Part shown: in pieces, positions 30,951 through 41,825 of the stretch
Position numbering within the stretch: the first letter of the stretch is position 1
Layout: the number at the start of each line of letters is the position of its first letter
Assembly: GCA_036365515.1 (NCBI GenBank)
Contig: CM070873.1
Location: forward strand, 74,240,529-74,304,528
DNA: 64,000 nt
Source: Torymus aiolomorphi
Taxonomy: Eukaryota > Arthropoda > Insecta > Hymenoptera > Torymidae
Direction: 5' to 3'
Position numbers and translations under genes: made by a program
Notes under the pieces: model-generated
What the model saw: the letters and a program-made list of their open reading frames with translations, nothing else
What the model was told of the DNA's origin: nothing
Database searches by the model: none

Positions 30951-31077
30951 TCTGAAAAGCTGTGTACTATTATTTTCTTATTACAGAATCCATCACATGA
31001 CCATTACCTAAACAATGTACAATAGAACATATTACGATATTGAATAATGAGAAATTAGAATGAGACTTATAGTGTGA

Positions 31078-31260
31078 ACTCTTGTGATCTAATTAAATTT
31101 GTTATCGCTTAAGATTTTAGAGAAATGAATATTTCATATTAATTGATCTTATCAAAATTTATAAGGTAATAGAAAGAAGCTACATTTGTTATATTTACAA
31201 TAATTGTTAGTGAAAAGGTTAAAGTAGAAAGTTATAAAGTGGTGGATGTATTTTTTAAAA
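31078..31260. repeat. Inverted copy of 23046-23225
   Basis: ATCGCTTAAGATTTTAGAGA, ATAAGGTAATAGAAAGAAGC and GTTAGTGAAAAGGTTAA are inverted matches to the beginning of the loop between the giant arms. It shows that the loop-proximal sequence belongs to a dispersed repeat. Confidence 0.75.
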
Positions 31261-31799
31261 AGTGAAAAAAGTAAAAAAAAAAAAACGCTGCCAATTCATT
31301 GGCCCGTGGCTTCCTCAAACTTAATTTGCTTATTCCTTTAATGAATTTTTAATAACAAAATTTATAATTTTTGCAACTATTTATGACATAATTATAATTA
31401 AATTCATTTATGAAGATTAAAAATTATTAATTTTTAAATTATGTATAAAATATGAATAAAATAATAGGTATGATTTTTTTTTAAATTATGTGTGAAAAAT
31501 AAATAAAATAATTGATTGCAATATTATCGTCAAAACCTTTTAAAATTCCAAAATAACCTTTACTTCAAATTATATTTTCTTTGTGAAATTTCACACATAG
31601 GGTACTTGTCTCTAGTAATATGCCTGTCTGTATTTGTGTGCTCTTTCTGGAATTTCCGATGTAAGAAAAAGATTCTAACTTTAAAAATAATAAATAGCTA
31701 TTACAAAACAAAAGCAGGTACACAACACGCGCATCGGCCCACAGCGCATAGCGCATGACATTTCCATTTTCTAGTATACATAAATGCGTTCCCGAATAA

Positions 31800-32560
31800 T
31801 TACGATTTTAATGGAGGGCTAAAATAGTTTTAACCTCAAATATCTCTGAAATTCATAAACGAATTCTGTTACCCTAAGAACTTTTCTAATAAATAATATA
31901 TAAACTCTACATCTCCACGAAATTTCAAAGAAATTAAAACAATTTTAATGTAGTTATATTGTGCGACAATAAAGAAACTCATTTTCAAAAAGATTAAAAT
32001 TTTAAATATCAAAAATCTCAAAAAATAACCATATAATCTGGATGAAATTTTACACAGGTATTGCCTAAATTGCATACAAAATAGTCTATAAATTTTAAGC
32101 TGATACATGAAGCCATCATTGAGAAATTACGATTTAAAAAAAAACCGTAAAAGAATTTTAACCTTAAATATCTCTAAAAATCATAGGACAATTCTTTTAC
32201 CTAAAGGACTTATACGATAATATATAGAATCTACATCTCGACAAAATTTCAACATTATTAAACCAATTTTTGTTTTCTCTAGTTATCATGCGACAACGAA
32301 AATAACTTTCTAAAATATGAAAATTTCCAAAATCAAATATCACAAAAAATAATCGTACGATCTTGATGAAAATTCGCACACATATTATCTATATCACATA
32401 CAAAATTGTCGATAAATTTGGAGCTGATATATGGAGCCGTTCTCGAGAAATTATGATTTGAAAAAAGGTTAAAAAAATTTTAACCTCAAATATTTCTGAA
32501 ATTTCTGGACTAATCATTTTGCCCAACGAACTCGACCGACAGCTATCAAAAATCTACCTC
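31800..32560. repeat. ~320-bp tandem repeat, about 2.3 units
   Basis: Units begin near 31825, 32155 and 32478 with TTTTAACCTCAAATATYTCT. They continue with CATCTC.ACGAAATTTCAA and a CATACAAAATNGTC word. AT-rich, non-coding. Confidence 0.75.
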
Positions 32561-32579
32561 TACAAGGAGTTCAAAGCGA

Positions 32580-34590
32580 CTAACAAGGAAAGGGCCCCAG
32601 GTGTACCTCGCCGATTTTCTTCAAATTTTGATATGTTGTAGTACATCCAAAAATATTTGACACATGTTTTTTTTACGTGCCCATACGCTCATTTAAGGGG
32701 TGAAAACCACCCATAAAGTTCACTCCCAAAAACAGCTTTTTTTATATCTCCGGAACGAATTTGAATTTTTTGATGAAACAAAGTGGATATGATTCCCAAT
32801 TGAAAAACGAATATTTGTGCAATAGTTCTACCTAGAAGGGTAGCATCCCTTATTTTTTATAAAAGAAAACCCTAAAATGTTGACAATGTTTCCTCTCAAA
32901 ACATTACAAAATTGATTGAATCCTAAAAAAAATAATGGTACTATAAACAAATTAAAAAAATGTGTCCCCGTGTTTTACGGAAACTGCTTTTTACACGGAA
33001 TAAACTACCCCTAAAATGGATATTAAGTTATTTCAATATTAAATATGTATATACAAATAAATTTTTTTCTTTTTTATACTGGGTACACAAAATAATCAAA
33101 ATTTAATAAATTAACTCGCTTAAAAAATTTACCCCCTTCAGGGGTAAACAACCCCTTATTACAATATTTGATTACCGATCAATTAAAAAATAGTTTTTTC
33201 GTGCAACTGTGATTAATTAATTCTAAAACTTATTTTTTTAGCAAATTAAATATATAAATAGGTATTTTGGTCCCTTGTACAAGGGTAAACACCCCTTATT
33301 TAAAATTCAAAAATTTAGATCTGAGAAAAAAACTAAAAGGGAATAAATATTTTACTCTACTACAATAATTAAATATACTGATGTGTCCTGAATACAACTC
33401 GAAAAGTAAAATGTTTTTATAAGCATAAACAAATGTTTTATTTATTCCAGCTTTTTTTACAACTGAAAAACATTAAACGATAACAGAAATTCTAATATTC
33501 GTAAAGGCAGTGCACACAATGTACGATGAATAAAAAAAATCTTTTCAGAGTTATTTATTCCAATTTTTCAATAAATGATCTGTAATAATATAAATAATTT
33601 GTAATAATACAAAAAAACACAAGTGCTTGTATATAGTTTCTAGATCGTGAATGATGCCTTAATATTACTGAAAATGTGATTTTTATAATCTATACATATT
33701 TTCATCATTCACCGACCTTCGACCGAAGGTAAATTTGTATTTTTAACTCGTTCGTTTTATTTTTATTCGTTTATTTCGCTTCTGTTTTATAATCAACAGT
33801 CAGTTGTATTTCATAGTTTTAAAACGCAAGACGTTAATTGTTTTAAAAGTTTTAAAAGTGTTTTTATTACTATTATATATACTGTACAGTTTTTTAAATA
33901 AGTTTACGGAGAAAAATATTAAAATGTTTTTAAGAGAGTAACTACTTGAGTTAATGAGGTAAAATCTATTGCAAAATAATGTAATATTACTTTTATTGTT
34001 TCTATTCTTCTAATTATAAATAATACTCGTACTCATAATACGTATACTCTCTGAAATCCGAGGTTATTGTAAGGGTAAGAAGAAATACACGTAACGAAAC
34101 ATAACTTTTAGAGGGGTGTTTATAAGCTGCTCAGAGCTTTCTTTCCAATCTGGGCTATTCGAGTCTAGATTTTCTAATCTACCATACTAATTCTGTAGGT
34201 CGACCTAATTTATACTATTTTAGTATTGTAATATCAAAATGTGATGTTACAACATATTGTTATAATTACAAAGTAATATATCAAAGTTCTATGAAGTAAT
34301 TCTATGACATCACCATTGGTCAGCAATATTTATCTTTTCAATAAACTCCCTGTATTTTGTATACAAATATATTTGTAATTTTAATGTTTCAACATTAACA
34401 AGTATATTAGCTTTTTAGGGAACTAGTATCAAAATTTGAATCTGATCTCGAAGGTATGCATGGAAAAAGTCAATGAGATGAAGTCATCAAATTAAGAGAA
34501 GAAATCAAGAAATTGATAAAAAGAAATTTCCTACATAAATATTTTTTTTAAACAACCCACAAGACATTCTATAGAAAAATTTGTAGTGTC
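32580..34590. other. AT-rich DNA with scattered GGGGTAAACAACCCC words
   Basis: Short self-complementary words recur: AAGGGGTGAAAACCACCC (32695), GAAGGGTAGCATCCCTT (32836), CAGGGGTAAACAACCCCTT (33139), AAGGGTAAACACCCCTT (33281). The first ~900 bases are probably a decayed repeat built on them. From 33480 to 34590 I see nothing beyond AT-rich sequence. Confidence 0.45.
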
Positions 34591-34594
34591 TCTG

Positions 34595-36357
34595 TCCCTC
34601 TCTCTCTCCCTCCCTCTCTCTTCTCCTATCTCTTTCTCTCCCTCTTTCTCTTCATCTCTCTTTCTCCCCCTCTCTCCCCCAAAAGAATATCATAGTTTAA
34701 AACAAACACATGAAAGAAGTGGAATCAATTATTATTTTATATAGACAAGTACATTTTTGTAACATAGAAATATGGAATTATTTTTATAACAAAAAATCGG
34801 AAGTACTACTAAAAATAAACTCATGAAACTGGTGGAATCAATTAAGTGCAGGCAAGTCAGTTATTATAATAAAGAGAATTTTTAAAATAAAGTTTGTTTA
34901 ATATATATTTACTATAAAATTTTCTATAAAAAGTAATTACGTCGAACAAAAAATATTACAAAAATACTAACATAATAACTGTAATCGAAACACAAAAAGT
35001 TAAAAAAATTTTGCGTAAACATTTTCGAAGTATAGATCATAGAAGTCACCACCCTGTAAAATGGTTTATCCATGAGCTGCTTTACATCATAAATTCATGT
35101 AAGTTTTTCTTACACAAGTCAATCTACCTATTATCTGTAAATATGAATTTTAATTAAACATCTTCTTAAACTGTTAATGTAATTTTTAAAATTTTGGGAA
35201 ATTTTCTTTCAAAGACAGAAGATACTTGCCGGACGCGTCGTTTTGTAGTTCAAGGTGCGTAGGACGGGAATCGCAACCTTCTATGTATTTAGTTATTGAT
35301 CACGTAGTATGTAAATAATTATAATAAAATGGTGATAACAGTTCAAGAAAATAAGTATATTTCGATATTTGATTAGAGCAAATCTTACACAAAACTTTTT
35401 CGTGATATAATGTTAGAAACAAGCATACGTAATATATAGATGTACATACGCAATGTAAAAAAAATATTATTATCTTCTTAATAATTCAATTCGTATAATG
35501 AATTTGTACAATGAAGATATTACAATGAAATTATAATGAAATTATAATTATAGAAATTATAAAGATTGATATAAAATTTTTGTAAAATTAGTAGATATAA
35601 TAGATAGACATAATATAATTGAAAAGTTTTTATAAAATATAATATATAAATCTTATTCCAAAAAATAATGATATAAAAATAAATATTTGATAGATTACCT
35701 AAATACTACAAAACGACGCGTCCGGCAAGTATCTTCTGTCTTTAAAAGAAAATTTCCCAAAATTTTAAAAATTACATTAACAGTTTAAGAAGATGTTTAA
35801 TTAAAATTCATATTTGCAGATAATAGGTAGATTGACTTGTGTAAGAAAAACTTACATGAATTTATGATGTAAAGCAGCTCATGGATAAATCATTTTACAG
35901 GGTGGTGACTTCTATGATCTATACTTCGAAAATGTTTAAGCAAAATTTGTTTAACTTTTTGTGTTTCAATTACAGTTATTATGTTAGTATTTTTGTAATA
36001 TTTTTTGTTCGACGTAATTACATTTTATACAAAATTTTATAGTAAATATATATTAAACAAATTTTATTTTAAAAATTCTCTTTATTATAATAATTGACTT
36101 GACTGCACTTAATTGATTCCACCAGTTTCATGAGTTTATTTTGAGTAGTACTTACGATTTTTTGTTATAAAAATAATTCTATATTTCTATGTTACAAAAA
36201 TGTACTTGTCTATATAAAATAATAATTGATTCCACGTCTTTCATGTGTTTGTTTTAAACTATGATATTCTTTTGGGGGAGAGAGGGGGAGAAAGAGAGAG
36301 ATGAAGAGAAAGAGGGAGAGAAAGAGATAGGAGGAGAGAGAGGGAGGGAGAGAGAGA
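34595..36357. mobile_element. 1.76-kb palindrome with pyrimidine/purine microsatellite tips
   Basis: Left arm 34595-35255 and right arm 35705-36357 are inverted copies with only scattered differences, around a ~450-base AT-rich loop. The outer tips are a CT-rich tract (34595-34680) and its GA-rich complement (36272-36357). The arms meet the loop at CTTGCCGGACGCGTCG and its partner, a GC-rich island in AT-rich DNA. No gene. The frame at 36261-36479 is translated microsatellite. Confidence 0.85.
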
Positions 36358-36884
36358 TTACAAATACACTTATACTCCCCAAAGTTTTACTTTTTTTAAA
36401 AAGTGTTATTTTAGGGAGATTCCACAAGTTTCTAAGAGCTTCAATAATAATTACAAAGTTTTATAACGGTAAAGGATGATGATACCATATTTCATAGATT
36501 TAATTTTCGTGTGGGTACATGATGATAATTGCATCGTGTGAGGCTGCTGTATTTGTAAAAAAATGAAATAACACTTTCATTGTATCAAGAAATTCCTTTT
36601 GCTATATATAATAATAGTATATATACTCTTCTTTTTATAGACAAATTAATTTATTGTATAGAACCGGTAAGATAAAATTGTCAGAAGAAAATAATTATTT
36701 ATTATTAGAATTCCTTTTCATAGAGTATAAGTTTTTTATTCATATTTTTATATATTACAGAAACACCTTATACTTGCCTTATATTATACTTTCGTAGAAA
36801 GTTTTGTTATAAAAATAAACATTGCTATCTTCATAATTGTAAGTAAAATAAAATAATTTGAATTTTTTTCCATATCCGTTGAAT

Positions 36885-37950
36885 GATTACTTTTTAACAA
36901 ATGAATTATGGAAATAATTCATTCCAGTACAACTTTTCGAACCTATGATTAAAATGAAGAACTATAAAGAACTATATGATTAAAATAAAGGACTATTTGT
37001 TTCCATTTTTAAATAGTGTATTATTATATATTTACCTCAATCAGTAATGCAAACAAGTAGAAGCATTCCTCTAACTTTTATACTTATTAACAGTTTGGAT
37101 TTTACATCCCTCACCCAATTAGTTATATACCAAAAGCCATATATTGAAAATACCTTACGGATACATTATATGGTTTTAAGAATTAACATCTATAGCTGTT
37201 ATATTAACAGCTTTGGATTTTACATCAGATATCCCCTTCAAGAATGAAGAAAATATATAGTTAATAGTTAGAATTAATTGCAAGTAATTTGTCACATTTG
37301 ACATTATCTCTTATAATGTAAGCTAAGTGAGAAGCTCCAAAACCTATTTCATTGATCGTAAAGGATTTTCAATGTTTTATGTTTGCAATATGACAAATCG
37401 GGTGATAAGGCTTTTCTTCAGACAAAGTTTATATTCTTTGTATAAATGGTTTATAGTTATGATTTGAAAAGTTAGAAAATATAAAAATTTGTTGTGAAAT
37501 GGCATTGTGAAATAACTTGATTTTTAAAATAATTAAAATTAGAAAATTTTTATATTTGTTACTTTTCAAATCATAACTATAAATCATTTATACAAAGAAT
37601 ATAAACTTTGTCTCAAGAATCACCCGACTGGTCATGTTGCAAACATAAAAAATTGAAAATCCTTTACGATAAATGAAATAGATTTTAGAGCTTCTCGCTT
37701 ACTGTAAAATAATTCTAAATATTTTCTTCTTTTATAAAGATGTAAAATCAAAAACTGTTATAATCCTCTAACTTGTTAGCATTACTGTTTGGTAAATATA
37801 TATAATACACTATTCAAGAATGGAAACAATGTCCTTTACTAAACTCAGCTTACAGTCCCCTTGTATTTAATTTATAGTTCTGGTTCAGACAGTTGTACTT
37901 GAATAAATTATTTCAAGTAAGTCATTTGTTAAATGGTAAAAGCTTTACCA
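36885..37950. mobile_element. ~1.07-kb palindrome centred near 37510
   Basis: Inverted blocks include CATAACTATAAATCATTTAT, AATCCTTTACGAT, TAGTGTATTA and AACAAATGA.TTA. The left arm carries extra sequence (~37080-37260) absent from the right. Arms are more diverged than in the 34595-36357 palindrome, suggesting greater age. Non-coding. Confidence 0.7.
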
Positions 37951-38179
37951 GATATGAGAAAAGTGGTGGACCACCACTACTAGAGCAGCTCTAGACTTCT
38001 CTTTTCCTCCCAAGGTGCGTAATATTATAGAAAGTTCAAAATTGAGAAAGAGTAATGAAAAATAGTGATGTGTTGGTAACTATGTAATTTTCTTATATAG
38101 GCTTTGACTTTTCGTAAATATCTGAAAAAATTTTTATGAATTTTAGAAATAAAGAGAAGCATTATAGTTATATAATTAA

Positions 38180-39920
38180 AATAATTTTCGCTCACACGGG
38201 CGTAAAGTGCGTTGGTTCTATAACGTTTTGTAAGAGTATGTGAGCTATTGGGCCACTTGGGCGTTAAGTAGTATTTTATGCCCGCTGGCTGAATAATTTT
38301 GAAGTTAAAACGTGGGCGTAAAATGTAATTTTACACGCGAGATATGAAAAGTTCTATTATGTTAGTGAAGTTAATTTATGGCCGGTACTTGACTACAATA
38401 AATTGATTTCAGTACTTTCTTGTGTTTAATTTGTATAGCTCAGAAAGATGAACAAATTTGAATACATTTCTGAGAACAGTCATACAGTAGTTTCCGAGAG
38501 TTGTTTGCGTTACTTGACTATAGATAATTGATTTCACAACTTTCGTTTGTTTGATTTGCAGTGAGCAATTTGAAGGTACTTACTTACATATAATTTGTTC
38601 AGCATACAATGACTCAAAGAATTAAAAGACTTTTTCATTCGTATTTATTTGATTTCTTTTACAAAATCATAAATATTATTATTTTATTGATTATTTGTAC
38701 AGTCATGAAAAAAATTATTACCATTTGTAGAAAGTGCTTATTGAATAGATGAGATTCGAAGAAACAAAAGGACTAGACAAATTGTGTTGTTTTTTATAGA
38801 TTATCCAGAAAAAACGTCTATAGTTGCCTTAATTTATACTTTCGTAGAAAGTTTTATATTAGCAATATTATTATTTGTATAGTCATGAAAAAAATTATTA
38901 CCATTTGTAAAGAGTGCTTATTGAATAGAAGGGAGTAGAAGAATTAAAAGGACTAGACAAATTATGTTGTTATAGAACGTACTTAAAAATTAGCTTTTAA
39001 AAAACGTGTTGATTGTTTTAAAAAAAAATATTTAAGCTCTCATTAAAGTTTTTGGTACTCAGGTTGACGGATGTTGAGAGAGGGAGGGAGGGAGAGTGGG
39101 GTGGGAAAGAGAAGGAGGGAGAGATAGATTATACAGAAGAAACGTCTAAACTTGCCTTATTTTATACTTTCGTAGAAAGTTTTATATTAACAATATTATT
39201 ATTTGTACAGTCTTGAAAAAAATTATTACCATTTTTAGAGAGTGCTTATTGAATAGATGATATTCAAAGAAATAAAAGAACTAGACAAAAATTGTTTTGT
39301 TAAAACGTACTTAGAAAATTAATTTTTTTTAAAAACATGTTGATTGTATTAACCAAATATTTGTGCTCTCATTAAATTTTTTGATACAGAGTTTGACGGA
39401 TGTTGTGAGAGAGGGAGAGAGGAAGAAAGAGGGAGAGAGAGTGGCGAGATTGAGGGCGAGAGAGAGCGGGGGAAGAGTTCGAGGTTATTATTTGTACAGT
39501 CATGTTTGAATGTTTCTTTAAGGATCGATAAAATGATACATTAGTAAATATTTTTGATATAATTTAATCAAACGTGTATTTTCAGGTATAATGTTAAATT
39601 AACAAAACAATATTAATTGTAAAGTCATATGAAAATAAAATTCTTATTTTTATAGACTCCAGGAAAAAACTATACTTGCCTTATTTTATACTTTCGTAGA
39701 AAGTTTTATTATTACTACTTTAATATTTAGATGTATAAACCAAAAAATATTTTTGAGAAAAAAATGTTAATGCTTTCTTTTTAGAGAAAACATTTTTCAA
39801 AGATTCTGTAGTTCTTTCAAAATAAAGTTTGTTAGTAAGTATATTATTCTTGTACAGAACGTCTTGTTGACGTTTTAAATAAATATTTAGACTCTTCTAA
39901 AAGTTTTTCGTAGAGTTCTT
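38180..39920 (+). repeat. Diverged ~325-bp tandem units with TTTCGTAGAAAGTTT
   Basis: TATACTTTCGTAGAAAGTTT occurs at about 36787, 38837, 39163 and 39687. GACGGATGTTG followed by GA-rich tracts occurs at 39065 and 39390. The unit is roughly 325 bases, with GGGAGAGAGAG tracts between. 38200-38350 additionally holds three GGGCGTAAA-type words. Non-coding. Confidence 0.65.
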
Positions 39921-39924
39921 ATAC

Positions 39925-40436
39925 CCTACATAGCATGAAAGCTTACTAGAAACTTCCTGGAAGCTTTCATGAAAGTTTCGTATGCTTCAGGAAAGCTTCC
40001 ACGAAAGCTTCCTGAAAGTACCTAATGTCTGGGTCAAATTCATGACAAAAAGCGTCCTCGGAAGATTGCAGGAACTGTTTCAGACACTTTTCAGGAAGCT
40101 TTCGGAAACTTTCTAGGAACTTTTCAGGAAGCTTTCAAAAAGTTCCTGAAAGCTTCATGTAGGCTGTGGGAATCTTCCAGTAGTCTTCCCCGAAAGATTA
40201 CAGAAAGCTTTAAAAAATACTTCCTACAAAACTTCAGAATCGATTTATGTCAGTTTGAGAATGGAAGCTTCCAGAAAAGTTCCATGAAAGCTTCCTGGCA
40301 CAACATTATGTCTAGGTCAAATTCATGACGAGAAGCTTCCTTGGAAGATTTCAGGAACTGTGTAAGAATCCTTTCAGGAACCTTTTAGGAACTTAAGGGA
40401 GCCTCCGAAAAAATTACTGTACGTTTTATGTAGAAT
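39925..40436. repeat. GGAAGCTTTC/GAAAGCTTCC minisatellite, left part
   Basis: Some 25 variants of a 10-base, nearly self-complementary word (GGAAGCTTTC, GAAAGCTTCC) spaced 15-40 bases apart. The array continues at 46801-47110 beyond the BEL element, which therefore inserted into it. Confidence 0.8.
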
Positions 40437-40441
40437 GTAGG

Positions 40442-40840
40442 TGTTGCAATTTCAATATGACAAGATTCTGAGTCTGGAGAAAGTCAATCAATACACTGAC
40501 AATCAAACTGATAAAAAACTGTTTATTACAAAACTAAAAAGATTACGGAGAAATTAAGGTTTTCTTTACAGAGGTCATAGCTCCTTACGGACGCTTGCAC
40601 GCAGTTCGCCGGTCGGACGCGGTCTGCCGCGGGGGCTTTCGGAGTGGGGCGTGAAACAAACTAATGCAATATTTCGACAATAGATCGCACCACTGAGAAA
40701 CCAACTTATTTATATAACAAAGGCAGAATCAAAGGAAATGTATACAATGCAAAATAGAACTGCGTACAAAATCTACAAAATAAATGTTTTCGAATTAAAT
40801 AATAATTAAGTCTCTTTTTACATTAATACCATTTTTTACA
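40442..40840 (-). repeat. 3' LTR of the BEL element
   Basis: Begins TGTTGCAATTTC and ends TTTTTTACA on plus, 399 bases. It contains AAACTGTTTATTACA, which on the minus strand gives the poly(A) signal AATAAA, and a TTATTTATATAAC TATA region. Confidence 0.95.
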
Positions 40841-40849
40841 TCCTCCCAC

Positions 40850-41768
40850 CTTGAATAACGGAAGCTTAGATAAAGTTACTTAAAACCTAGAAAAAAGGAA
40901 AAGAAGAAAGAAAAGAAAAACAATATTGAACAATCTTTAAGAAAATCTCTTCGGAACTTTAATAATTCTTCCAGATCTGGAACGTGTTGGTTGCGGATCT
41001 TCAATTTCTTCGTGATTTTCACCGCTATAATGAGTATTATCATCTTGAATTTCTTTTTCAGTAGAAATAGCGCCGTATGCGCCATCATAAGGTGTCGCTT
41101 CTTCGACCGGACTCTCCGCCAAGTTTGTAGCTTCACTCTCAAGGATGACAAGTCGTTGCAAAGGGCGTACTAAGTTGCCGGCGGCTGTTCTGATTCTTGC
41201 AACACGCCGCACACTATCATTGCCTGCTATAACTTCGATCATTCGCGCTAAGGACCAGTCGATACGTTTTTGATTGTTGCTGGCTATTAAAACAATATCG
41301 TTGCTCTTGATCGTAGCGTACGTTCTGTGCGTTTCCGCGTGTTTAGATAGTTGACCCAAATACTCTGAGCGAAAACGTTTCCTGAGCTCTTCTCGCAGTT
41401 GTTGGCGATATTTGAGTCGGCGATTGAATGACGTTTTTTTCCAAATAATCCAACTCGGGAACACTGTCTGGGCGTATCTCTTTCAAAAACATTTCCGGTG
41501 TAATAGGTAACAATTTTTCTTTATCTTCGTTTACGTAAGATATCGGTCGCCCGTTGACAAGTGCCTCACATTCACAGAGGATGGTGCTCATTTCTTCGTG
41601 GGACAAGCAGGCCTTTCGCAAGGTTCTCCTCAGTAAGTCTTTCAAGATCCTTACGATTCTCTCCCACCATCCACCCCACCATGCCGCTGAAGGGGGGTTA
41701 AAGCGCCACTCAATTTTCTCAACCGAGCAATACGTAACAACCTTTTCCCAATCGACTGATTTTAACAA
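40850..41768 (-). pseudogene. BEL integrase, C-terminal half, frameshifted
   Basis: 41768 down to about 41440 continues the pol frame after the TGA at 41826: WRFNPPSAAWWGGWWERIVR with the third catalytic residue (glutamate) in WWERIVR, then ALVNGRPISYVNEDKEKLLP. After a frameshift near a poly-T run it resumes at 41464 as KYRQQLREELRKRFRSEYL, then AGNDSVRRVARIRTAAGNLV and RPLQRLVILE, the C-terminal DNA-binding region of BEL integrases. It ends at ~40937 with a basic tail RSRSGRIIKVPKRFS. The first catalytic aspartate lies upstream (in MDYVGP), the second between (in SDNGTNF just after the TGA). Confidence 0.85.
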
Positions 41769-41825
41769 GTCTTGTGCACCGGTAAAATTGGTACCATTAT
41801 CACTGTAGATCGTGGTTGGTCTTCC

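Noticed and set aside
36261..36479. Glu/Arg-rich frame
   Set aside because: GA microsatellite at the tip of a palindrome.
40876..41151. Separate small minus-strand protein near the BEL 3' LTR
   Set aside because: It is an out-of-frame reading of the integrase C-terminal tail.
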